Source: JBAVEL01 sp049587715
Lineage (GTDB): Bacteria > Bacteroidota > Ignavibacteria > UBA10030 > UBA6906
Assembly: GCA_049587715.1 (NCBI GenBank)
Contig: JBAVEL010000057.1
Coordinates: 1 to 33,164, forward strand
Direction: 5' to 3'
DNA length: 33,164 bases
The position numbers and the translations under genes are program-made. Within the stretch, counting starts at the first letter, position 1. Every line of letters begins with the position of its first letter. This document shows, one piece after another, positions 23,401-29,789 of the stretch. A model generated the notes under the pieces. The model was not told the origin of the DNA. It did no database searches and was given only the letters and a program-made list of their open reading frames with translations.

Positions 23401-24545
23401 GGATGCTGATCGCGCTGGCGGTCCTTTTCTCCGCAGCGCCTCCTGCCTTTGGGGGCACGGACAGAGACCCCGAGTTCGATACCCGGGTCAGGCAGGGTAT
23501 CGAGTATGTGTACAACCTGGAGTTCGAGCAGGCGGAGAGGGAGTTCGCCGAGCTTGTGCGTCTCAAGCCCGAGCATCCTGCGGGTCCTTTCTTCCAGGCC
23601 ATGGTGCTCTGGTGGAGGATCCTGATAGACATAGACAACGACCGCTACGACGACCGCTTCCATGATGCCCTGGACGGGGTGGTGGACCTCTGCGACCGCA
23701 TTTTGGAAAAGGACGAGCGGGATGTCACGGCGCTCTTCTTCAAGGGAGGCGCCATCGGGTTCAAGGGGCGGCTGAACGCCCACCGCTCCGAGTGGCTGGC
23801 GGCGGCCAACGCCGGGAGGAAGGCCCTTCCTCTGGTGCAGACCGCATCCGCCCTCGACCCCGCCAACTACGACATCCGCCTCGGCTCGGGCATCTACAAC
23901 TACTATGCGGAGGTGGTGCCCCGGGAGTATCCCTTTGTGAAGCCCCTCCTTGTGTTCGTTCCCCGCGGGGACAAAGCACTGGGTATCCGCCAGTTGACGG
24001 ATGCCTCCGAGCGCGGGAAGTACGCCGACATAGAGGCCACCTACTTCCTGATGCAGATCTACTTTCAGTTCGAGAAGAACTACCCCAAGGCCATGGATCT
24101 GGCCCTCCGGCTCCACACGCGCTTTCCCCGGAATCCCCTCTTTCACCGCTATCTCGGAAGGACCTCCGTCTCCCTGGGACAGTGGCCCCAGGCGGAGGCG
24201 GCATTTGATTCGGTGAGTGCGCGGGCCCAACGCGCCGAGCGGGGCTACGGTGCGGCCGCCGAACGGGAGGCGGAGTACTACCTGGGCCTTGCCCGCATGA
24301 ACAGGCGGGAGTTCCAGCCGGCCCTTGTGCACTTCTACCGGTGCGATGAGCTCTCCCGCACACTGGACACGGAGGAACCCTCGGCGTTCATGATTCTCAC
24401 CAACCTGAAGGTGGGAATGATATACGACCTCCAGGAGAAGAGGGATCTGGCCCGGAAGCAATACCGGAAGGTGCTGGCGATGCGGGAGTACAAGGACTCC
24501 TACCGCCAGGCGGAGCAGTACCTCAAGACCCCCTACGTGCAGTAG
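23397..24545 (+). CDS. Exported tetratricopeptide-repeat protein
   Basis: This 382-residue protein has a signal peptide (residues 1-20, ending AFGG). TPR-like helix pairs follow: 'EFEQAEREFAELVRLKPEHP', 'YPKAMDLALRLHTRFPRNPLFHRYLG', 'WPQAEAAFDSVSARA' and 'RDLARKQYRKVLAMREYKDSYRQAEQYL'. The middle region with 'YYAEVVPREYPFVKPLLVFVPRGDKALGI' resembles proteins often annotated as periplasmic or outer-membrane TPR proteins of uncertain role. It is probably a protein-interaction scaffold in the periplasm. The start ATG 23397 overlaps the CPBP stop by four bases; ATG 23403 is an alternative. Confidence 0.85.
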   Translation: MRMLIALAVLFSAAPPAFGGTDRDPEFDTRVRQGIEYVYNLEFEQAEREFAELVRLKPEHPAGPFFQAMVLWWRILIDIDNDRYDDRFHDALDGVVDLCDRILEKDERDVTALFFKGGAIGFKGRLNAHRSEWLAAANAGRKALPLVQTASALDPANYDIRLGSGIYNYYAEVVPREYPFVKPLLVFVPRGDKALGIRQLTDASERGKYADIEATYFLMQIYFQFEKNYPKAMDLALRLHTRFPRNPLFHRYLGRTSVSLGQWPQAEAAFDSVSARAQRAERGYGAAAEREAEYYLGLARMNRREFQPALVHFYRCDELSRTLDTEEPSAFMILTNLKVGMIYDLQEKRDLARKQYRKVLAMREYKDSYRQAEQYLKTPYVQ

Positions 24546-24556
24546 GAGCAGGGATC

Positions 24557-25306
24557 ATGGAGCTGACCATACTTCTCTACGGCCTGATCGCCGCGGTGGC
24601 GGAGATCCTGGGGGGGGCGCTCGTTATCCTCAAGAAGCAATGGCCCGCAAAGGTGCAGGAGGAGCTTCTCGCCCTGAGCGCGGGGTTCCTTCTGGCCCTT
24701 GTGTTCCTGGAGCTCGTGCCCGAAAGCATCGAGGCCGTGGGGTATGAAGCCCCCTTGTGGATGCTGCTCGGATACTCCATCCTGCATTTCTTCGAGCACA
24801 CGGTGGTGGGGCACATGCACTTCGGGGAGGAGACCCACCCCGAGATGGTGGTGTCGCGTGTGGGGGGATTCTCCACGTTTGCCGGGCTCGCCGTACACGC
24901 CTTCTTCGACGGCTTCGCGATATCAGCGGGGATGCAGTTTGATTTTGCCCTGGGACTGCTTGTCTTTCTGGCCATCCTTCTTCACAAGATTCCCGAAGGG
25001 CTCACCGTCGCATCCGTGATGATGGCGGCCTCACAGGGGCGCAGAACCGCTCTGCTTGCCTCGGTGGCCGTGGGGGTCGCGACACTGGCGGGAGCCGCCA
25101 GCGTGTTTCTGATTTCGGGGATAGGGGAGGGGACCGTAGGGGCGGCGTTTGCCCTCTCGGCGGGGCTTTCTACTTACGTAGGAGCAAGCGACCTCATTCC
25201 AGAGATCAACCACTCCCGGAAGCGGATTGTGCCCGTGCTGGTGTTCGGAGGGATGCTGCTGTTCTATGCGGGCTCGAAGCTGGTGGAGGGCTTCGCCCCG
25301 CACTGA
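24557..25306 (+). CDS. ZIP-family divalent metal transporter
   Basis: This 249-residue protein has about eight hydrophobic segments. The ZIP signatures are HAFFDGFAIS in the fourth segment and 'LLHKIPEGL' in the fifth, whose His, Asp and Glu form the metal site. A His-containing loop (HFFEHTVVGHMHFGEETHPE) lies between helices three and four, as usual for ZIPs. It should import Zn2+, Fe2+ or related ions. It begins 11 bases after the TPR gene, so it belongs to the operon. It converges with the PorV/PorQ-like gene with only four bases between stops and no clear terminator. Confidence 0.92.
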   Translation: MELTILLYGLIAAVAEILGGALVILKKQWPAKVQEELLALSAGFLLALVFLELVPESIEAVGYEAPLWMLLGYSILHFFEHTVVGHMHFGEETHPEMVVSRVGGFSTFAGLAVHAFFDGFAISAGMQFDFALGLLVFLAILLHKIPEGLTVASVMMAASQGRRTALLASVAVGVATLAGAASVFLISGIGEGTVGAAFALSAGLSTYVGASDLIPEINHSRKRIVPVLVFGGMLLFYAGSKLVEGFAPH

Positions 25307-25310
25307 GGAG

Positions 25311-26267
25311 TTAGAGGTTCGTCCCGAGTGTGAAGCGGTGGAGACTCCCGATGCCCCCCAGCGAGGAAAGGGCGTAGTCCACCCGGTACTCGCCTGCGCG
25401 GATCCCGAACCCGCCTGAGAACCCCGCAAGTCCCGAGGATGTCCCCACCTTCAGATCCCGCCTCTCCTCGTTGTTGTACCCGAAGCGAAGCTGGAATGAT
25501 GGACTGAGTGTGAACTCAGCTCCCACGGAGAATGCCCTGAACCTGTCTCCGAACCCCGCCCCTTCCGCGTTCAGCTTCTCGAATGCCACACTCAGAAGGA
25601 GAGGTATCCCCCGCGGGACGACCGACCCACCCACGGCCACATCCAGCGGGAGAGCTTCCTTCACGCCGTTGTAGCTCCCGAGCTGGAACCCCAGGTTCCG
25701 CACGCTCATCCCGAGTGTCATGCGGTTCTCGGGCATCTCGTAGTAGACCCCAAGGTCTGTTCCGAGTCCCGAGGCGGAGTATCCCGCGATCGAAGAATAG
25801 ATGACCTTGAGGTTCCCCCCCACCCGCAGGTTCTCCTCTACGAGGTCCGCCCACCCGAGTGTGAGGGCAAAGTCCCCCGCCCCGAAGGACCCGATGATGT
25901 TTCCGCGCTCATCCGTCTCGTCGAACTTCCCGTAGTTGTAGTACTGAATGCCCGCCGAGAGAGTCCCGATCCCCTCGAAAGGACGGGTGTATGCGGCAAA
26001 CCCAGCGTTGATGTCCAGAAGGTGCTTGAAAAACCCCACCGAGGCGTTGGTGAGTCCCTGCACCCCCGCCGCAGCGGGGTTGGTGAAGAGACAGGAGGGG
26101 TCCCCCCCCACGGCGATCCCGCTACCCGCCACAGCGGCGGAACGGGCACTCACCTCCGCCCGGAGGAAGTGGAATGTGGTGGGGGTGGAGGCGCCTGCCG
26201 GCCCAGCCGCCAGCACAGCCAGCCACCCGGCCATATATGCGACGCCCTTCCCCCGAATGGTGAGCAT
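25311..26267 (-). CDS. PorV/PorQ-family outer-membrane protein
   Basis: This 318-residue protein has a signal peptide (residues 1-26, ending AGAS). The N-terminal 'TFHFLRAEVSARSAAVAGSGIAVGGDPSCLFTNPAA' is the opening of PorV/PorQ (UPF0164) beta-barrels, followed by amphipathic strands to the end and a final 'HRFTLGTNL'. In Bacteroidota PorV and PorQ take part in type IX secretion; in other phyla the family is larger and not tied to that system. No other type IX component or sorting domain is seen in the window. The promoter at 26295-26323 and GGAAAGGGG before ATG 26267 support the start. Confidence 0.88.
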   Translation of the reverse strand: MLTIRGKGVAYMAGWLAVLAAGPAGASTPTTFHFLRAEVSARSAAVAGSGIAVGGDPSCLFTNPAAAGVQGLTNASVGFFKHLLDINAGFAAYTRPFEGIGTLSAGIQYYNYGKFDETDERGNIIGSFGAGDFALTLGWADLVEENLRVGGNLKVIYSSIAGYSASGLGTDLGVYYEMPENRMTLGMSVRNLGFQLGSYNGVKEALPLDVAVGGSVVPRGIPLLLSVAFEKLNAEGAGFGDRFRAFSVGAEFTLSPSFQLRFGYNNEERRDLKVGTSSGLAGFSGGFGIRAGEYRVDYALSSLGGIGSLHRFTLGTNL

Positions 26268-26294
26268 GAAGCCCCTTTCCGTGGTGACCTGGGG

Positions 26295-26323
26295 AATCTA
26301 TCAAGAAGGGGGGGGAGAAGCAA
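26295..26323 (-). promoter_or_regulatory. Sigma-70-like promoter of the PorV/PorQ-like gene
   Basis: On the minus strand there is TTGCTT (26323-26318), 17 bases containing a C run, then TAGATT (26300-26295). The boxes are identical to those of the beta-propeller gene promoter at 1126-1154. The predicted leader is about 20 bases. Confidence 0.65.
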
Positions 26324-26352
26324 GGCCGATGCCTCCCCTTACACTCCGACGG

Positions 26353-26448
26353 GCGCCTTGACCGGCACCTTAACCGCCAGCCCGACCAGCACCCTGACCA
26401 GTGCCTCGGCCGGCACCTCGACCGGCAGCCCGACTCGCACCTTGGGCG
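26353..26448. repeat. Eight imperfect 12-bp tandem repeats
   Basis: Eight 12-base units follow one another with consensus gcaccttgaccg; units differ at one to five positions. Read on the plus strand they give Thr/Gly/Ser-rich tetrapeptides, and on the minus strand Val/Pro/Lys tetrapeptides inside a 93-codon open frame (26620-26339). The repeat lies exactly where host-like sequence gives way to the accessory region. I see no evidence that it is translated. Confidence 0.75.
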
Positions 26449-26789
26449 CCCCCCGGCCTGCAAAGAAACCGTACTTGAAGGTTGCTTTTTTCGAATGCCG
26501 GAAGTAGATTTGAGGCAGATCCTCCCGGTTCATTGACACCGCTTCCCCGGCATCCCGCTCTCTCCGCAGTTGTGCCTCGCCTTGTCGGGGGAGTATGCGC
26601 TGCATCTCAGGCCGACCCATCTAATACCACTCGCGAAACCGGCCAATGTTCGACAAGCCATGCATCTCGTGCACTTGAAACCGATTCGCACGCCGAACCG
26701 AATTCATCTCGGGCTGATCCAGACCGCCATTACCGAGGAGATGGGTGGACCAGCCTAATACGAGTTAGCTCGCTGAAGATCAAGACCCG
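26449..26789. other. Non-coding stretch at the left edge of the accessory region
   Basis: No convincing gene is seen in this 341-base stretch; the open frames on both strands lack family resemblance. It holds an inverted repeat (ACCCATCT at 26615-26622, AGATGGGT at 26739-26746), two copies of CTAATAC (26621 and 26755) and GTTAGCT at 26764-26770. The last has the same GTTAGC core as the attC-like site at 27893 and could be the left boundary of the first cassette, 20 bases before its ATG. An attC here would be unusually long (about 175 bases), so I call it only possible. Confidence 0.4.
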
Positions 26790-27884
26790 ATGGCATTCGT
26801 AGAGCCGAGGTTTTCACGGAGCCAAGTCAACAGGGCCGGCGACATCCTCGCCAACCTCGCTGCCTTTTCTCTCGGTGATCAAGCATGGGCGGCCGATGTT
26901 CTTGCAAACTGGCGGGCCTGCCATGGCTATCCCATGAACACATTTCAAGCCACCTTGAGGGCCAAGCTGCGCAACGGGTATGGAAACACCATCGTCGCCC
27001 AGCGCCTCAAGCGCGCCCCTTCAATCCTCTTCAAACTGCAGCGCTTCGACGGTATGCAGCTTGCCCGGATGCAAGATATCGCTGGGCTGCGAGCAGTTCT
27101 GACGTCCATCAGGCGAGTGCGCGCGCTCGAGAAGAACTATAGAGCCTCAACGTTCGAGCACGTGCTCACCAACTCAAAGAACTATATCGACGAACCCAAG
27201 GACGACGGCTACCGCGGCGTGCATCTGATCTACAGATACGTGAACAGTCGTGCCCCCGCCTACAACGGCCTATCGCTCGAACTGCAATTGCGCACACAAC
27301 GACAGCACGCGTGGGCGACGGCAGTCGAAACAATGGGGACTTTTCTCGGCCAGGCGCTGAAGGCGGGTCAAGGTGACCAGGAATGGCGCGAGTTCTTCAC
27401 ACAGGCAGGCGCTGCTCTTGCCGTCATCGAAGGAACCACACCAGTGCCTGGGTTCGAAAGGCAGGAACGTGCAGAGGTTTTCGCTGCTGTTGCGGCCACT
27501 GAAGCCAGATTGCGCGTCTTGCGGCGCCTCCAAGGGTTCGCAATCGCGGCGGATCGCATCACCGCTGAGCGTGGTCAGGGCGCCTATCACTTGATTGTTT
27601 TGGATTCCACGGAGCGGACCGTCACCATTCGTCCCTACGCGTTGGCCAGCCTGGAGCAGGCAACCGTCGACTACGCAAAGGTAGAGCAACGCACCAAGGC
27701 CGGCGAGCCTGTCGAGGCTGTGCTCGTGTCCGCCGGACCCATTGCCGCCCTGCGCCAAGCGTATCCGAACTACTTTCTCGACACCCAGTCGTTTGTCGCC
27801 GTGATGAACTACGTGATTGACCAGGTCGCGGCGCACCGAGCTAAGAGGCGGTTGCGGGGCAGGGCGCTAAGGCGCCACCGCTGA
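26790..27884 (+). CDS. RelA/SpoT-domain nucleotide pyrophosphokinase-like protein
   Basis: This 364-residue protein has an N-terminal helical part (1-60), a RelA/SpoT synthetase domain (about 65-180) and an unassigned C-terminal domain. Synthetase motifs are QRLKRAPSILFKLQR (Arg72, Lys74, Ser78), 'MQDIAGLRAVL' (Asp96), 'YIDEPKDDGYRGVHLIYRY' (Lys137, Tyr141, Arg142, His145) and 'LELQLRTQRQHAWA' (catalytic-type Glu164, Gln166, Arg168). No HD hydrolase, TGS or ACT domain is present, so it is a stand-alone synthetase. It could make (p)ppGpp-like alarmones or, as in toxSAS proteins, pyrophosphorylate ATP or tRNA. The reading frame ends inside the attC-like site that follows, as often in integron cassettes. 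No antitoxin is obvious. Confidence 0.85.
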   Translation: MAFVEPRFSRSQVNRAGDILANLAAFSLGDQAWAADVLANWRACHGYPMNTFQATLRAKLRNGYGNTIVAQRLKRAPSILFKLQRFDGMQLARMQDIAGLRAVLTSIRRVRALEKNYRASTFEHVLTNSKNYIDEPKDDGYRGVHLIYRYVNSRAPAYNGLSLELQLRTQRQHAWATAVETMGTFLGQALKAGQGDQEWREFFTQAGAALAVIEGTTPVPGFERQERAEVFAAVAATEARLRVLRRLQGFAIAADRITAERGQGAYHLIVLDSTERTVTIRPYALASLEQATVDYAKVEQRTKAGEPVEAVLVSAGPIAALRQAYPNYFLDTQSFVAVMNYVIDQVAAHRAKRRLRGRALRRHR

Positions 27885-27899
27885 ACCGCGGCGTTAGCA
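27839..27899 (+). repeat. attC-like recombination site 1 (after the RelA/SpoT gene)
   Basis: This 61-base imperfect palindrome has the layout of an integron attC site: AGCTAAG (27839-27845), a 5-base spacer, GTTGCGGG (27851-27858), a centre, GCTGAAC (27880-27886), a 6-base spacer and GTTAGCA (27893-27899). Outer arms pair as GCTAA with TTAGC and GCGGTT with AACCGC. The left inner box has one extra G relative to the right one, as expected. The centre contains a perfect hairpin, GGCGC-TAAG-GCGCC. The right box differs from GTTRRRY at one position. Confidence 0.6.
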
Positions 27900-27922
27900 C
27901 CACAGACGCGAGTGAGGGGTGA

Positions 27923-28873
27923 ATGCCTAGTCCAAAGTACTCCGATCGTGATATCGAACGCGCCCACCACTGGATTGTTCGGGCCATCGACGCCTTGGAG
28001 GAGGCACGGGTGCTGATCCCCAGTGGGCGTACCCGGCTGGGTGCATACAGCCGGCTTTACTACAGCGCCCATCATACCGCCGTGGCCCTCCTGCGACTCA
28101 TTGGGAACTCTGCCAACACGCACGATGCTATTAAGAACCAGTTTGGCAAAGCTTGGGTTACGCAAAGGGGGTTTCCCGTCAGATACGGGGCGCTTCTCAA
28201 GACATACTACGAAGATCGGCGCAAGGCCGACTATGGGGAGTACGTCCCGACGATGCAGCGGGACCTCGAAGTTCGCGTTCGCGTAGTCGACGCCCTCATT
28301 CACCGAGCCCAGAAGCAGATTCCTCCGATCTCGATGGCACGCATCATCACATTGCTCGTGCAAGACAACCCGACTATTCGCGACTTCTCCTTCGACTTCT
28401 ACTGCCCGCGGTCCTACCATCACCACACCCGCTTCACGGTCTGGTGTCCCAAGGGACGCCTTACCGACCGCTGGCTGCGCCGTCTTCTCGCATCTGCTAC
28501 GCGCACCGCTAAAGCCCTCGGCATATCTGACGCGACGGACTATGTGCTTGGGATCAACAGCCGCGTGAACCAGTATGAAGACGCGCATCTGCTGATGCTC
28601 GACTTCGATAACGTTAGCAGCGTGCCCTATCACATGTTTGCCAGCGAACCCGGGTTCTTCTTCCGAACACACAGTGGCTTTCATTTTCTTGGTGGCCGTC
28701 TCTACAGATACGCAAACTGGAAGAAACGGATGAGGCGGTACTCCCGGGTGGCTTCAAGGGACCATTGCGAATTGTCCCTGAAGAGAGGATACGGCACGCT
28801 CCGAATCACCGCGTCCAGAAAGAAACCGGTCGTCCCAGCCTATGTGGGCCGGTCGCCAGGGGTTGGGCGCTAA
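27923..28873 (+). CDS. HEPN-domain protein fused to a primase-like (AEP-like) domain
   Basis: This 316-residue protein has two parts. Residues 1-130 read as a HEPN domain: 'GAYSRLYYSAHHTAVALLRL', with Arg44-x5-His50 fitting the Rx4-6H RNase motif, then 'AIKNQFGKAWV' and 'YYEDRRKADYGEYVP'. Residues 150-310 contain HLLMLDFDN (Asp227, Asp229), 'FRTHSGFHFLGG' (His254) and 'RDHCELSLKRGYGTLRIT'. An hhhDhD strand followed by an sGxH strand is the core of archaeo-eukaryotic primase (AEP) folds, so I infer a minimal AEP-like domain; this is not proven. A combined RNase and nucleotidyl-transfer effector would fit a defence or toxin role. It is a stand-alone cassette gene; its stop codon lies within the next attC-like site. 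Confidence 0.75.
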   Translation: MPSPKYSDRDIERAHHWIVRAIDALEEARVLIPSGRTRLGAYSRLYYSAHHTAVALLRLIGNSANTHDAIKNQFGKAWVTQRGFPVRYGALLKTYYEDRRKADYGEYVPTMQRDLEVRVRVVDALIHRAQKQIPPISMARIITLLVQDNPTIRDFSFDFYCPRSYHHHTRFTVWCPKGRLTDRWLRRLLASATRTAKALGISDATDYVLGINSRVNQYEDAHLLMLDFDNVSSVPYHMFASEPGFFFRTHSGFHFLGGRLYRYANWKKRMRRYSRVASRDHCELSLKRGYGTLRITASRKKPVVPAYVGRSPGVGR

Positions 28874-28967
28874 CCACCACATGCACCTATTGGCGGGCGC
28901 GTGTCAGGGCTCTTGAGGGATACAGCGGCGGCGAAGGCGCGCGCCACAGGTGATGCTGTCGTTGGGC
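28868..28967 (+). repeat. attC-like recombination site 2 (after the HEPN/AEP-like gene)
   Basis: This 100-base site has left box CGCTAAC (28868-28874), a 6-base spacer and ATGCACCT (28881-28888). On the right are AGGTGAT (28948-28954), a 6-base spacer and GTTGGGC (28961-28967), which fits GTTRRRY exactly. AT(G)CACCT pairs fully with AGGTGAT leaving one extrahelical G, the hallmark of attC sites, and the stem continues with TGGCG against CGCCA. Orientation agrees with the plus-strand genes. This is the best-supported of the three sites. Confidence 0.75.
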
Positions 28968-28987
28968 ATGCGTCTTCCGTTTCAAGC

Positions 28988-29371
28988 ATGACTTTCGAAG
29001 AAGTCATAGCGAATCGAGTCCGGGCCGCGGAGACTCTCAAGGAACTGGCGGAGACCCTCCAAGGACTCCTCACCAATCACTCAGTGTCCGAAGACGGCCA
29101 TCTCCTCTCAATCCGGGCGTTGGTCGACTACATCAAGGGGCTGAAGATCGAGGTGCGCCCAAACGAACATCCTCCCGCACATTTCCATGTTCTGGGCGAG
29201 AAGATCGACGCTTCCTTTGCTATCGACGACTGTCGACTGCTTCGTGGTATCATCTCGGACCGAGAACTCAAGCTTGTAATAGTCTGGTTCAGGTTCGCCA
29301 GGCCCAAGCTCATCAGAAGATGGAACGAGACTCGTCCCACGGATTGCCCAGTAGGGCTGATTTCAGAATAG
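28988..29371 (+). CDS. DUF4160-domain protein
   Basis: This 127-residue protein carries the DUF4160 signature from about residue 56: 'IEVRPNEHPPAHFHVLGEKIDASFAIDDCRLLRG', then 'RELKLVIVWFRFARPKLIRRWNE'. DUF4160 proteins are short, often paired with DUF2442 in toxin-antitoxin-like or mobile settings; the function is unknown. No DUF2442 gene follows here. The N-terminal 50 residues form a predicted helical extension not common in the family. I chose ATG 28988, 21 bases after attC site 2; GTG 28901 would place the start within the attC site. It is the single gene of the third cassette. Confidence 0.8.
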   Translation: MTFEEVIANRVRAAETLKELAETLQGLLTNHSVSEDGHLLSIRALVDYIKGLKIEVRPNEHPPAHFHVLGEKIDASFAIDDCRLLRGIISDRELKLVIVWFRFARPKLIRRWNETRPTDCPVGLISE

Positions 29372-29377
29372 TGGGCC

Positions 29378-29486
29378 GCCTAACCCCTTGACAAAGGAGA
29401 GAGTCAAGAGATCGCCCTTCTTCCAATGCGGGGCGGGTTGAAGGTCCGCAGACAAGTGCGGCTGCTCTTTGTCTTGCTACCCCGGC
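29378..29486 (+). repeat. attC-like recombination site 3, right box degenerate
   Basis: Seven bases after the DUF4160 stop is a perfect RYYYAAC box, GCCTAAC (29378-29384), a 5-base spacer and GACAAAGG (29390-29397). On the right are CTTTGTC (29467-29473), a 6-base spacer and, in place of GTTRRRY, CCCCGGC (29480-29486). GACAAAGG pairs with CTTTGTC leaving one extra G, and the 5- and 6-base spacers are as expected. The changed right box suggests a decayed site that would no longer recombine. The centre has a hairpin CCGCA-N6-TGCGG. Confidence 0.45.
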
Positions 29487-29789
29487 CCGCCCCGGCAAGC
29501 CCTGCTGCATCGCGTGGTGCGGCTTTCGATCGACCAACCACCTTTTCGGACGGACGGAGGCTATGCGGTGTGCTGCAAGCCATGGACCGTTGGGCCCGTA
29601 TGGAGAACCCTTCCAGATATCACGTCACCTGGACGCCCGGCTCGCAACCAAGTGGACGATGGTCGAGAGATATGGGGTAGGCATATGGGTTTGCCGGGCG
29701 CGGCCGGAGCATGTTGTTGCAGACGAGGCTACTGCACACATATACCAATGAAGAGAGTGGTTACATCAACGTCCAAGGAGGACACCATA
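29487..29789 (+). other. Gene-free stretch between the cassettes and the nuclease gene
   Basis: No gene is recognised in these 303 bases. An upstream extension of the nuclease frame runs through it but shows no family sequence. GTTGGGC at 29589-29595 resembles a cassette boundary box but has no matching left arm. GCAAGCC occurs twice (29495 and 29576). The ribosome binding site AAGGAGG of the next gene is at 29775-29781. Confidence 0.5.

Noticed and set aside
25311..26267. Type IX secretion system locus
   Set aside because: Only the PorV/PorQ-like barrel is present; no other secretion component and no type IX sorting domain on the exported proteins in this window.
26339..26620. 93-codon minus-strand frame over the 12-bp repeat
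   Set aside because: The C-terminal half only reflects the tandem repeat and the first half matches no family; no ribosome binding site stands out.
26449..26789. tRNA gene or insertion-sequence remnant at the island edge
   Set aside because: No cloverleaf with a GTTCGA-type arm and CCA end, and no transposase-like frame, could be recognised.
28901..28987. N-terminal extension of the DUF4160 protein from GTG 28901
   Set aside because: It would start inside attC-like site 2; ATG 28988 lies just after the site, as usual for cassette genes.
29589..29595. GTTGGGC as a fourth cassette boundary
   Set aside because: No left arm complementary to the bases before it was found within 150 bases; the motif is expected by chance about once per kilobase.
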